DNA of 64,000 bases from Saussurea involucrata (taxonomy: Eukaryota; Streptophyta; Magnoliopsida; Asterales; Asteraceae), in assembly GCA_033807775.1 (NCBI GenBank), contig CM066312.1, forward strand, positions 28,679,696 through 28,743,695. Reading direction: 5' to 3'. Position numbers and translations under genes: made by a program. The notes under the pieces were generated by a model. The model saw nothing but the letters and a program-made list of their open reading frames with translations. It searched no databases and had not been told where the DNA came from. Shown here piece by piece: positions 22,146-34,300 of this stretch (the stretch's first letter is position 1; each line of letters begins with the position of its first letter).

Positions 22146-23303
22146 TTAAGTGAAAAGATGAAGGTATGTGGCTCTCATTTCTGATTCGGATTCCCACGTA
22201 GCATCCTGACCTCTATGATGTCTCCACTGAACTTTCACTTGCCTGATTTCTTTATTCCGCAACACTTTGACTTTATGATCAACTATGGCCTCCGGTTCTT
22301 CCACATAATTCAATTTTTCGTCAACTCGGATATCTGGTAGAGAGACTGCCTGTTCTGGAGTAACCAAACACTTTCGGAAGTTCGATACATGAAACGCATT
22401 ATGGACCCTGCTCAATTCTGGTGGAATATCTAATCGGTAAGCTACTTCACCGATCCTTTCAGTTATAGCAAACGGTCCGATATACCTTGGGCTAAGTTTG
22501 CATTGTCGTCCAAATCTGATGACTCCTTTCCACGGCGAAACCTTTAACATTACAAAATCCCCGACTTGGAATTCCAATGGCTTTCGGCGTCGGTCAGCGA
22601 AGGTTTTCTGTCTGTCTTGAGCCACTTTCAACCGTTCACGAATCTGAGTAACCTTATCGGCGGTTATTTGAACTATTTCCGGCCCCGCTAACTGTTTCTC
22701 TCCCACTTTGTTCCAACATAGAGGCGTTCGGCATTTCCTACCATACAGTACTTCGAACGGTGCCGCTTGTATGCTGGAATGATAACTGTTGTTGTAAGCG
22801 AATTCAATCAATGGTAAATGCTTATCCCACGATCCCCCAAAATCAACAATGCAAGCCCGGAGCATATCTTCTAGGGTCTGAATTGTTCGTTCACTCTGCC
22901 CATCTGTTTGGGGATGATACGCCGTACTCCAATTTATCTGTGTGCCCATTTCCCTTTGAAAACTTCTCCAAAATCTTGAAGTAAAACGACTATCACGATC
23001 AGAAATGATAGAGATTGGAACTCCATGTCAAGTTACTATTTCGTCAATGTATAACTTAGCCAATCGCTCCATCGAATCGGTTTCCTTTATCGATAGAAAG
23101 TGTGCAGACTTTGTCAATCTGTCGACGATCACCCAAATAGAATCAAATCCCTTAGGAGTCCTAGGTAGTTTGGTGATGAAATTTGTGGTAATCTGCTCCC
23201 ACTTCCACATAGGTATTTCTAGCCGTTGTAGTTGACCAAACGGATTTTGGTGTTCGATCTTTACTTTTTTTACAAGTATCGCATCTGTCCACATACTGTG
23301 CAA
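22146..23303 (-). pseudogene. Gypsy-I integrase core and chromodomain
   Basis: This is the integrase catalytic core and C-terminal tail. Visible motifs are IVDRLTKSAHF, SIISDRDSRFTSRFW (catalytic Asp), AYHPQTDGQSERT (catalytic Glu) and FAYNNSYHSSI. The tail contains a GPFAITERIG-type region and ends in a chromodomain-like segment (VKVQWRHHRGQDATWE). Breaks: a frameshift separates it from the zinc-binding part, and a TGA follows EIVT near 23026. The position usually occupied by the first catalytic Asp (W-x-x-I-T-M-D-F) reads ITTNF, so Asp appears to be Asn. The protein is therefore defective. Confidence 0.9.
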
Positions 23304-24258
23304 TCCCTCTTTTTATCCCCGGCCACCAATAGAATTGCTTTAAGTCTTTATACATCTTGTTTGTACCTGGGTGAATAGAGAAACGGGATTGATGGGCTTC
23401 TTGTAGCACACGATCACGTAACCCACCCAAACGAGGTACCCACACTCTGTTTCCCAGACACAATAACCCACGATCATCTTTTACTAACCATGCTGACATC
23501 CCCGCTAACCGTTCTGATTTCAGATGTTCATCCTTATATGCCTCCACTTGACACTTCTGCAATTCGTCGAATATATTGGGTAGGAGTTCAGTTCGTAACG
23601 AAATAACCTTTATTGTCCCACTCCTTTCTTGACGACTCAATGCATCAGCTACCACATTTTCCTTTCCCGGATGATACAGGATTTCACAGTCGTAATCATT
23701 CAGCAATTCTAGCCATCTTCTTTGTCTCATATTCAGTTCCTTCTGATCAAAGAGGTGTTGGAGACTCTTGTGATCGGTATAAATCTGGGATTTGGAACCA
23801 TATAGATAATGTCTCCAAATCTTTAACGCAAAGACGACTGCTGCAAGTTCCATATCGTGCGTGGGATACTGTCTTTCATGATCCTTTAATTGTCGAGAAG
23901 CATAAGCAATAACTTTCCCACGTTGCATAAGCACACATCCCAATCCTAGTTTGGACGCATCACTAGAAACTACAAAGTCTTCCGAACCTTCAGGTAGTGA
24001 TAGAATCGGCGCGCTGCACAGTTTTTCTTTCAATATTCGGAATGCCTCGTCCTGTTCTGCTTTCCATTCAAACTTTAGATTCTTCCGGGTCAGCTTAGTC
24101 AAAGGTGTTGCGATACGAGAGAAGTCTTTTATAAATTTCCGATAATAACCGGCTAAACCCAGAAAACTACGTACTTCGGTTGCTGTCTTCGGCTGTTCCC
24201 ACTTTTCAACTGCCTCTACTTTCATCGGATCAACTTGTATAGCTTTTTCTGAAACCAA
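23161..24258 (-). pseudogene. Gypsy-I RT end, RNase H and integrase zinc domain
   Basis: Continues the pol frame after an in-frame TGA at 24265-24267. It begins with the RT thumb (VRSFLGLAGYYRKFIKDFS). RNase H follows (SDASKLGLGCVLMQ, AYASRQLKDHERQYPTHDME, YTDHKSLQHLF), then the integrase HHCC zinc domain (HPGTNKMYKDLKQFYWWPG, CDTCKK). After CKKSK the frame is lost and the last residues are out of frame; the correct frame continues in the next piece (23303 onward). Its overlap with that piece reflects the frameshift. Confidence 0.9.
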
Positions 24259-24264
24259 GTGCCC

Positions 24265-26382
24265 TCAAAACTGAACTTCTTGTAACCAAAATTCACATTT
24301 CGAGAATTTAGCATACAACTTCTCCTTCTTTAATAGCTCCAGAATCAAACGAAGGTGTTGCGCATGCTCTTCTTTGGATCGGGAGTAGATAAGTATATCA
24401 TCGATAAATACAATTACAAATTTATCGAGATACGGTTTACATACCCGATTCATTAAATCCATAAAGGCAGCTGGAGCGTTCGTCAGTCCGAACGGCATTA
24501 CTAAGAATTCATGATGACCATATCTTGTTCGAAAAGCAGTCTTTAGAACGTCTTCTTCTTTAACTTTCAACTGGTGATAACTGGATCTTAGATCAATCTT
24601 GGAGAAATAGCAAGCTCCCACTAACTGGTCGAAGAGGTCATCAATTCGGGGTAACGGGTACTTGTTCTTTATTGTGCGCTTATTCAGTTCTCGGTAGTCG
24701 ATACACATTCTCATTGAACCATCCTTCTTTTTCACAAATAACACTGGGGCTCCCCACGGCGAAGAACTAGGTCTGATGAAGCCTTTATCTGATAGGTCTT
24801 GTAGTTGTGCCATCATCTCTTTCATCTCTAGAGGTGCCAAACGATATGGTGCACGGACTATAGGAGTGGCTCCAGGAATTAGGTCTATACCGAATTCTAC
24901 TTGTCTAACAGGTGGGAGACTATTTAAGTCTTCGGGAAATACTTCAGGAAATTCACTAACAATAGGGATATCTTCCAACTTAATCTTTTTAGGCCTACTA
25001 TCTATCACATAGGCTAAGTAGCTTTGACAACCCTTGCTGACACATTTACGGGCTTTTATCATAGATATTAGGCTAGACTGATGATTCCTACGATCACCAT
25101 ATATCACTACTGGTCCCTTCTCAGGTAATACCACATTTATTAACTTCTTATCACATACTATGTTAGCCTGATTCTCGGCTAACCAGTCCATTCCCACTAT
25201 GACGTCAAACTCTATCAAAGTCATAGGAAACAATTGTATCGGAACTTTACACTCCTCTATATTTATCACACAGTTATCAAACACTTCCTTAACTGACACT
25301 TGATTATCATTCGACGTATCTACTGATAGAGCATGTTCTAGCATTTTAGGTTTCAAACACAGACAAGCAGCAAATGTAGGAGACACAAACGATCGATTTG
25401 CACCGGAATCAAATAACACCTTAGCACGTGTAGAGTTTATAAAAAATGTACCTGTAACCACGTCCGGAGTTTCTTCCGCTTCTTTCTCGGTCATTTGGAA
25501 TGCGCGACCCATGGTTACTGGCGGTTCCAGTCTTGGTATTACTGGTTTAACAATCGCTGGCCTGCCTGAAGATCCGCCTTGCTGTATCCTTCCCCTCGAA
25601 CAGTCTGACTGAAGGTGATCTGGTGAATTGCATAAGAAAGATAGCCGCGTTACCTTACAATCTTTGATGACGTGTCCGGTCTTCCCACACTTATAACATG
25701 CTCGTAAATCACCTCGGCAATTTCCTTGGTGGACCCGGTTACACTTCTGACATGGTCTTTCCGCTGGTCGAAACGGCGGACGGTTATCATACCTCTGAAA
25801 TCGGGACTTCTTCGGATCATATTGTGGTCCTTCCCACTTTCTCTTCCCGATACTTTTATCGCCAACATCTCTTCTCATATCTCGTTCAACATTCTCAGCG
25901 GCATCAACTGCAGCTGAGAATGTATCGGGTCCTTTTGCAGTCACTAGTCTTCTAACCTCTGAGTTCAGCCCGAAGATAAACCTTTCCGTCTTCATCGCCT
26001 CCGTAGCAACGTAGTATTCTGCGAACCGAGACTTTTCCAGGAAGCTAGCGGTGTAGTCTCGAACGGATAAGTTTCCTTGTTGTAAGTTCATAAATTCCCC
26101 TTCCAATTGTTTGACGGCTGCTTGGGGACAAAATGCGTTCTTGTAGCCTATCACAAATTCTTCCCAAGAGAGGGTAGAATAAACATCAGATCCTTTAGAA
26201 TGAATAAAAGATTCCCACCAATACAAAGCATCCCCCTTTAACATTTCCGCTCCATACAATACTCGATCTTCGTCAGCACACTTACTCGTCTTGAAAATAG
26301 CTTCTATTTCCATCATCCATCTCATTGCTTTCACTGGATCCCGATCCCCTGAGAATGTAGGAGGCCTGCAACTAAGAAACAT
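24265..26382 (-). pseudogene. Gypsy-I gag core, protease and reverse transcriptase
   Basis: A 705-codon frame. The gag capsid (RPPTFSGDRDPVKAMRWM...) occupies about residues 5-190. Zinc knuckles follow (CYKCGKTGHVIKDC and a second, atypical CNSPDHLQSDC), about 25700-25610. Protease DSGANRSFVS is near 25400. RT includes VLFVKKKDGSMRMCIDYREL, KYPLPRIDDL, MPFGLTNAPAAF and the catalytic VFIDDILIYS (about 24400). The frame is separated from the N-terminal piece by a TGA near 26398 and from the next piece by a TGA at 24265, both in frame. Otherwise this region is well preserved. Confidence 0.92.
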
Positions 26383-26397
26383 CTTGTAATCACATTT

Positions 26398-26715
26398 TCA
26401 CATTACCGGTAAGACCGTAGGGGTGATTGGTAGTTCGACTTCATGTTCCGGATCTGGTCTATCAGCTTCATTATTACGACTACGATCAAACATTGTTTGT
26501 ATGTTAGCCTGCATTCTTCCCATTTCCGCTATTAGATCATCCCTGTTAACGAATTCCGTACTATTTGGCTGGACTCTGCCCCCGGCTCGACCTCCAGCTC
26601 TACCCCCGACTCTGCCCCCTGTTCTTCCTCCCCTGTCTCCTGTTCCTATATGCGGATTAGTTCTATTTGGATTTCTTCCTCCTCCTCGATTCGAATTTCG
26701 CGTACCGCTTGCCAT
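26398..26715 (-). pseudogene. Gypsy-I gag N-terminus
   Basis: It starts at ATG 26715 (MASGTRNSNRGGGRN...). The segment is Gly/Arg-rich with repeated GGRxGGR units, then LIAEMGRMQANIQTMFDRS. It ends at TGA 26398-26400, in frame with the 26382 segment, so the stop is a single nonsense mutation. Arg/Gly-rich gag N-termini are usual in this lineage. Confidence 0.85.
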
Positions 26716-26963
26716 TTTGTAGATTTAAACAAGATTAATATACACATACGCACATACCCCATATAACAAGGTATTCCAGTTCAAACATGTACCTGTAAGA
26801 TCACAATTACACTGGCCAGGTGTAATATGAAATTACCTTACATGAAGTTCCTTCTACCTTTTTATACTTCATCATCCCAAGGTTCTATAATGATAAGGAC
26901 ATCCTACTTCACATGCAGTTTAAGTCTAGGTACAGATACAAATACCTAAATCCCTTAAACTAA

Positions 26964-26976
26964 GGCTCTGATACCA
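26964..26976 (-). other. Primer-binding site of Gypsy-I
   Basis: TGGTATCAGAGCC on the minus strand, two bases from the 5' LTR end. It matches the 3' end of plant initiator-Met tRNA. Confidence 0.92.
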
Positions 26977-26978
26977 TT

Positions 26979-27142
26979 TGTAACAACCCGTATCCCATAT
27001 ACACAACATATCACATAATGTAACACAACATAGATATAACAAACGAACTTCACATTACAAGTACGGTCCCGTAGTCTTTTACAATCGAAAGAAAACCATT
27101 CTACTACAATCTTTGTACTATTTACATACATAACATTTAATA
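26979..27142 (-). repeat. Gypsy-I 5' LTR, part before LINE-2
   Basis: Matches the first 164 bp of the 3' LTR (20539 onward) almost exactly. The last 11 bp, AACATTTAATA, are duplicated at 45444-45454, which marks LINE-2 insertion. Confidence 0.93.
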
Positions 27143-27411
27143 CCACCTGCCCTCTATGGGTAAAGCTCCATAATGTTCCATTAGTGGCGTTCAATAGAGA
27201 GGGGATCAGCCGTATTGCAAGCGCACTTGGCGTACCCAAACAAATGGACTCCTGTACTTCGGCTATGTGCGAGAAAGCTTGGGGGAGACCGGGTTTTCCA
27301 AAGGTTCTGGTTGAAATATGGACTGTGGGTGAACTGAAGAGGGACCTAAAGGTTGATATACCGAGCTTGGATGGGGGAAGTGATGCTAGAGTCAAAGTTA
27401 GTGTCGAATAC
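27143..27411 (+). pseudogene. LINE-2 ORF1, left fragment
   Basis: The DUF4283-like region of ORF1 (FNREGISRIASALGVPK, VGELKRDLKVDIPSLDGG), truncated at the 5' end by the LINE insertion itself. It is cut after VSVEY by Copia-IV, and the frame resumes at 40964. Confidence 0.9.
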
Positions 27412-27968
27412 TGTTAGATCTGAAGTTTTGTCAATAAACCAAGTGTTGAAGACCTGATAAGAGGACTCAGATGTTCTGAGTAGAGAAGTCAGAGGTCTGA
27501 CTGTGAAGTCAGAAGTATTGATCAGTGGAAAGAGAAGTCAGATGTCTGATAAGAAGAGTCAGATGATCTGAGTAGAGGAGTCAGAGATATGAGAGAAAGA
27601 GTCAGAAGATCTGAGAAGCTTTATCAGAAGAATGTTCAGAAGTTCTGAATTACCTGTTCAGAACTTATGACAAGATACTTTACTTAGTATTTTATAAACT
27701 AATTAGGACACGTGTTATGTTCTTATTAGTCTTTCTTATTTGTACTGTAGCTTTAAGATGTCCGTTGCAGTATAAATAGTAGTTAGCTCTATGTTGCTAA
27801 CTGATTGATTTTTCCCGTATAACTTTGTATTCATTCTCTGTAATCTTTGAGATTCTCTCTCTCATAGATCTGTATTTCTGTTCATCATTGAATACAATTG
27901 GGCTTGATCATACAACTTCTCAATTACTGCTTTCTATATTGATTGTGAGATTAGATCATGTTCTTACA
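27412..27968 (+). repeat. 5' LTR of Copia-IV
   Basis: 557 bp, TGTTAGATCTGAAG...GTTCTTACA, flanked by TSD AATAC and followed by the PBS. It contains a TATA box, an ACACGTGT G-box-like element (about 27708-27715) and several palindromes of the TCAGAANTTCTGA type. Confidence 0.97.
27771..27779 (+). promoter_or_regulatory. TATA box of Copia-IV 5' LTR
   Basis: TATAAATAG, repeated at 40766-40774 in the 3' LTR. It would direct the genomic transcript. It lies about 190 bp from the LTR end. Confidence 0.8.
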
Positions 27969-27970
27969 AT

Positions 27971-27983
27971 TGGTATCAGAGCC
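27971..27983 (+). other. Primer-binding site of Copia-IV
   Basis: TGGTATCAGAGCC, two bases after the LTR end, complementary to initiator-Met tRNA. Confidence 0.95.
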
Positions 27984-28158
27984 AATCAACAAACAAATTC
28001 GTTCAAGATTGTTATCGCGAAGATCAATTGATAAATTTCTTGAAGATTTCTTGATTCATTCAAAATTCGATTCCGCTGCTAGGGCTAGTTCTTGAATTCT
28101 TGTCAATTCTTGAATTACCTGTTACATTTCGATCAAGAAACTCAAATTTGTCTTTCTG

Positions 28159-31100
28159 TTGAATTTTCTTACAATCACGTCTTCTAAAGAATATCTAGCC
28201 ATCGGATCTGAAACCAAACCGCCTGTTCTTATACCAGAAGAGTATCAGCAATGGAAAATCCGAATGATCCAATTCCTAGACAACATTGATGAAAACCTTA
28301 TGATTTCTATTCGAGAAGGCCCAATTGAAGTATACATCGATGTTGCTGCAACCCCTGCTACAGAGACAACTCCAGAAATTCCAGCGACCAGGGTGAAAAA
28401 GAGTTATTCCCAATACACAGCTGAACAGAAGAATAGGCATACTATTGACAAAAGAGCAATTACTTTGATGACTTTGGCTGTCCCAAATGAAGTTCTTAAC
28501 AGGATTGACAGTGGATCATCAGCTAAAGAAATGTGGGACGAATTGGAAAGGCAAATGTTAGGAACTGTGAGATCTATTCAGGCAAAGTTAAATCAAAGCA
28601 TAAATGCTTATGAAAGGTTCAAAGCAAAAGAGTCAGAAAGTTTGACACAGACATACAGTAAATTTTGCACTATTCTAAATGACTTGAGAAGAAATGGACT
28701 GAAGAAAACAAAATCAGAAATAAATTACAAATTTCTGAACAGTCTAAATTCAGAATGGTCATCATTTGCCATAAGTCTGCAAATGAACAAGGATATGTGT
28801 GAAGAAGACTTAAATGATCTATTCTGTGTTCTTAATCAACATGAAGACTCTGTCAAGTTAGTTGTGGAAGAGAAGAAAAATGTTGCTGATCAGTTAGCGT
28901 TCTTATCAAAGTCCAAAGCAATCAAAGCACCCAAAAAGACTGCATATCTATCAGAGATACCTAATCTGGAAGAATCTGACAAGGAAGAAGGATCAGAAGA
29001 TGATGAAGATATCAAGATAATGGCTGAGAAACTAGCTTTGTTGACAAATACTTTCAATAAAAGGTATGGGAAGGGTAGATTTCAAGGAAATTATAAGAGA
29101 GTTGGGAGTTCAGACTATAAGAAGAAAGAAGACAGAGAAGAAAATAAGTTTGAAAAGAGAGTAGAGAGAAGTGAAGAAAACAATGAAGAGAAGGATGAAA
29201 GAAAAGAAAAGAATCTGTGTTTCAAATGTGGAAAATCTGGCCACTATGCTAAGGATTGCAGAGTTAAAATTGTGAAAGACTATGAGTACTACACCAAGAA
29301 GGCTCAGCTTGCAAAGAAGAGAGATGATAAAATTGCTTTGTTGGCTGAACAGGAGAATTGGTTGTACTATACTTCTGATGAAGATGATCATATCAACTTT
29401 CCACAGATGCAGAGCTATATGGCAAAAATGAGGTATGAGGATGATTCTGATTTTGAAGATGCTGATTCTGAGTCATCTGCTGAGGTACATTCTTCACTTG
29501 AATTAGAGTTAATGACACAGATTGGTGAAATGAAAACTGAATTTGCTAATCTAAGAAAACAGATAAAAGGAGAAAGAAATTTGGTTAACAAATTCAGAAT
29601 TGAAAAAGAAGTAATAAAAGAACAATATGAAGAATCTGAGGCTGAGAAACAGAAAGTTAAAGATGAAAATTCTGAATTGATGAAAAGGCTTTCTGAACTA
29701 AAAGTTGAATTTTCAAAAATAAAGGATGAAAAAGGTGATTTACAAATAAAATTTGATATGTTATTTGAAGAAAGAAAGAATTTATACACTAAAATAAAAG
29801 AATTAGAAGATCTGAATTTGAAAAGGGGTCAGACTCAGCAAACACTAAATCTTTTATTAAACAACGTTAAAGATACAAGATTTTACAACCCAAAGAAGGG
29901 ATTGGGATTGGAAGAAAATGTCACTTTAAAAAGAGCTCCAATTAACTTGTATGAAAAACTTCAAGTTTCTAAGCCAAAAATCCCAGAAATTGTTGAAGTT
30001 TTCATAAGACCTGCTAGTTCTATAACAAGTTCTGACAATTTGCAAAGACCAAACTCTAAAAAGTCAGATGAGAAAATTTCTGAGTCTAAAACAGAAAAGT
30101 CAGTTGGTTCAGAAGAAAAGGTTAAGAAAGAAGTTTCTAAACCAACAGATGAAAAGCCAAGATACAATGATACTAAATTCAAGTATGATTCTTTAAATGT
30201 CAGCTACAAAAATAAACAACCAAGTTTTTCATATCATGACATTGAGAGCATATTTGACACAAGTAAAAATTCTGAAACAGTCAATCAGAAGTCTGAAACT
30301 TCTAGTCAGGATTCTGAACTTTGTAGTCAGAACTCTGAGTCTAAAGATCAGACATCTGAGTCTGTAAATCAGAACTCTGACTCAGGTAGTCAGAAGTCTG
30401 ATTCAACTGGATTTTCTGAAACAAAATCAGATGAATTTTTGCAACTTGAAAAGAGATTTAATCTTGTGAGTCAAGAACTTGAGGACTTAAGGAAAGCTTA
30501 TGATGAACTTGAAAATGATTTCTGTGAGGTGGATATTAAACTTGAAGAAGCTTTGAAAGAAAAGAATATTTTTATTCAGAAAATAACAGAGCTTGAAAAT
30601 TTGAAGACTGAGTATGATCTTTTTAAAATTAATGCTTCAAGAGAAAATGATAAATTCTTTAATGAATCAAGTACATATGAAAAAGGTGAATCATCTAATT
30701 CTTCTAACAAAAAGAACTTGAATTTTTCAGAAAAAGAAGAAAGCAAAAGGAAAGATGATCTTGCAAAGTTGAATGATCTGAAAAGGGATCTTGAGAAGCT
30801 TAGAATGAAATCTACTTCTGAACTCAAAGCTATAAATTCTTGTAATAAGGGCAATTGTACTCTGAACAGTATCAATAAAAATGAAATGACCTATGTTTCA
30901 GATTTATTGTCACTTGCAAAGAAAAATCTTGTTTGTGTTAGATGTAAAAATGATTCATTCCAATATTCTCATAAATGTCAAGTCAAAATAACTTCTGTTT
31001 CATACATAAGAAAAGATATTCAGAAAGTTTCTGTTTCTCAAAATACAGAAAAGAAGAAAATTTCTGTTCCTCAGACTCAGAAGAAAGAAAAGATAAAAGA

Positions 31101-31317
31101 AAAGAAAGTTGAAAATATAGCAAAACCAAAAGTTACAACTCTCAAAAAGAATTTGAACAAGCTTGTAAGCAGAAAATGTTCTGACTTCATAAAAGTTCAA
31201 GGAAAGTGGTGTTTGAAGAAAGATTTTGAGTGGAGAGTAAAAGGTACTAATGTTAAATCCAATGACAAAGCTAACAAAGATGGACCCATTCCAAAATGGG
31301 TACCTAAACCTAACTGA
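28159..31317 (+). pseudogene. Copia-IV gag, start codon apparently lost
   Basis: Nucleocapsid/capsid protein, 1052 open codons, much longer than ordinary Copia gag. The conserved N-terminus is KEYLAIGSETKPPVLIPEEY. The plausible initiator reads ATC (in ACAATCACGTCTTCT), and the first in-frame ATG is at 28264. A capsid-like UBN2/DUF4219-type region occupies about residues 20-260, and a zinc knuckle CFKCGKSGHYAKDC is at residues 354-367. Long Lys/Glu-rich coiled-coil stretches follow (about 430-560 and 760-870). A Ser/Asn/Gln-rich stretch near residues 700-760 is encoded by TCAGAANTCTGA-like repeats. It ends at TGA 31315-31317. Functional status depends on whether a downstream start is used. 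Confidence 0.85.
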
Positions 31318-31322
31318 TCCTT

Positions 31323-34300
31323 TTGCAGGGCTGTCATGTGTGGTTTTTAGATTCAGGAGCTTCAAGACACATGACAGGTCAGAAGTCTTTTCTATCAAAC
31401 TTCACAGAAAAGGCTGGAGGAGCAGTAAACTTTGGAAATAACAGCAAAGGACAAGTCAAAGGTTATGGGGATTTAACTAAAGGGGATCTGACTATCCAAA
31501 AGGTTTTCTATGTTGAAGGATCACAGCATAATCTTTTCAGCATAAGTCAGTTTTTAGACAGTCTTTGTCAAATTAAGTTTCAAATAACAGGTTGCATGAT
31601 TTTAACTGAAAATGATGTTAAAGTCTTCTGGGCCAAAAGACATATGGACTTATTTGTAGTTAATTTTTCAAAATTGAAAACATTAAAAACAGTTTGTCTT
31701 TTATCAAAATCAACTGCAAATGAATGCTGGCTTTGGCACAGAAGATGTTCTCATCTGAATTTCAAAGATCTTAATAATCTTGTTGCAAAACATTTGGTTA
31801 AAGGCTTACCAAAGCTTAAATTTGAAAAAGAATCATTATGCTCAGCTTTTGAAATGGGCAAGATGAAAAAGAGTTCTCACAAATTAAAAATGGACTCATC
31901 TTGCAAAGCACCATTAGAAATGATTCATACTGATCTTTGTGGTCCAATTTCAGTTCAATCTATGGGAGGAAAGAAATATATGCTTGTGATTGTTGATGAA
32001 TTCTCCAGATACACATGGGTTGAGTTCCTAAGAGCTAAGTCAGAAGCTGCTACTACATTGATAAATTTTATCAAAAGGATTCAAGTTCTCTTACAACTTC
32101 CAGTTCAGAAAATCAGAAGTGATAATGGAACAGAGTTCAGAAATGAGACTCTTCAGAATTTTTTAGAAAGTTCTGGGATTTCTCACAATTTTTCTGCTGT
32201 CAGAACTCCTCAACAAAATGGTGTTGTTGAAAGGAAGAATAGAACTCTAGTTGAAGCTGCGAGAACAATGATGGCTTATGCAAATCTTCCTACTTTCCTA
32301 TGGGCTGAAGCAATTGCAACTGCTTGTTTTACACAAAATAGAACTTTAATCAATAAGAGATTAAATAAGACTGCTTATGAACTGATAAATAAAAGAAAAC
32401 CATTAATCAAATTCTTTCATGTTTTTGGTTGCAGGTGCTATGTTCTCAGAGACAGAGAAAATCTTGCCAAATTCGATAAAAAGGCAGATGAAGGATACTT
32501 TGTGGGTTATTCTTTAACTTCCAAAGCATTCAGAATCTACAATAGAAGAACCAAGAGGATGATGGAGAGCATAAATGTAACTTTTGATGAAGCCAGAATG
32601 CGGACTTCTGAACAAGACAGTTCAGAACTCATGCTGAACAAGACAAAATTGACTTCTGATACAGATTCTAATCCTATTTGTTCAGAACTCAATTTACTGT
32701 TTAAGGATGCTTTTAGTGAACTAATTTCTGATTCTTATGCAGAATATGAAAACCCAAAGATGGTCAAAGAGATGAAAAATAAGACTCCAGAAATAGTTCA
32801 ATCAACTGTAATTTCTGACAAAGGTCCATCAGAGGAATGTCCAAATCTAATACATACAAGTGGTGAAAATTCTGAACCTTGTAATCAGAATTCTGATTCT
32901 TGTACTCAGAACTCTGAACAAGTCACTCAGAATTCTGACTTCATTAATCAGAACCCAAACTTGGATATGACTTCTATTCATACATCAGAACAAGGGGACA
33001 GTTCAGAATTACAAGCAATCATTGATGAGAATGATACAAACAACAATTATTCAGAGATTGATGTACTTCCTAGTGCAAATAAATGGACTAAAAATCATCC
33101 TATTCATCAAGTAATAGGTGATCCTTCAGCAGGAGTAAAAACCAGATCAGCTACAGCAAATGAAGCAATGTTTGCTGGTTTCTTGAGTGTAATTGAACCA
33201 AAGAAAGCTAATGAAGCGTTAGAGGATCCAGACTGGATTTCAGCAATGCAAGAGGAATTGCTTCAATTTGAAAGAAATAAAGTCTGGAGACTCATCCCAA
33301 AGCCTGAAGGTAAATCTATTATTGGAACTAAATGGGTGTTCAGAAACAAAAAGGATGAATCAGGTGTTGTCATCAGAAACAAGGCAAGGTTGGTTGCTAA
33401 GGGATACTGTCAACAAGAGGGAATTGATTATGATGAGACATTTGCACCAGTGGCAAGAATAGAGGCAATCCGAATATTTTTAGCCTATGCTGCACATAAA
33501 AACTTCAAGGTGTATCAAATGGATGTCAAATCAGCCTTTCTAAATGGCAAACTTAATGAAGAGGTGTATGTCCATCAACCTGAAGGTTTTGTTGATCCAG
33601 AATTCCCTGATCATGTTTATATTTTAGACAAAGCTTTATATGGTCTAAAACAAGCACCACGAGCCTGGTATGACACTCTTACTAAACATCTGTTAGGTTC
33701 AGGATTCAAGAAAGGTAAGATTGACACAACTTTATTTTTAAAGAAACAGGGTGATGATTTGATTCTGATTCAGATTTATGTTGATGACATAATATTTGGT
33801 TCTACCAGTCCAGAATTATGTGATAATTTTTCAAAAATCATGTCATCTGAATTTGAAATGAGCATGATGGGTGAACTGAATTTTTTCCTTGGTCTTCTAG
33901 TCAAACAACTACCAAAAGGTATTTTTATAAATCAAGGAAAATATGTCAGAGATATTCTGAAAAAGTTCAAAATGTCTGATTGTGCTTCTATGAGAACACC
34001 TATGGCAACTAACATAAAGTTAGATGCTGATCTCAAAGGTGTTTCAGCAGATATCAAACTTTATAGAGGCATGATTGGATCATTACTTTATTTGACTGCA
34101 AGTAGACCAGATATCATGTTTTCTACCTGTTTCTGTGCTAGATTTCAATCTAACCCGAAAGAATCACATATGTTGGCTGTCAAAAGGATTTTAAGATATC
34201 TCAAAGGAACACCTGATCTAGGTTTATGGTATCCAAAAGAAACTGACTTCAAATTGACTGCTTTCACTGATGCTGATCATGCAGGAAGTAGGTTGGACAG

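Noticed and set aside
29110..30875. Antisense ORFs across Copia-IV gag
   Set aside because: They mirror a Lys/Glu-rich coding strand and give Phe/Leu/Ser-rich products without motifs.
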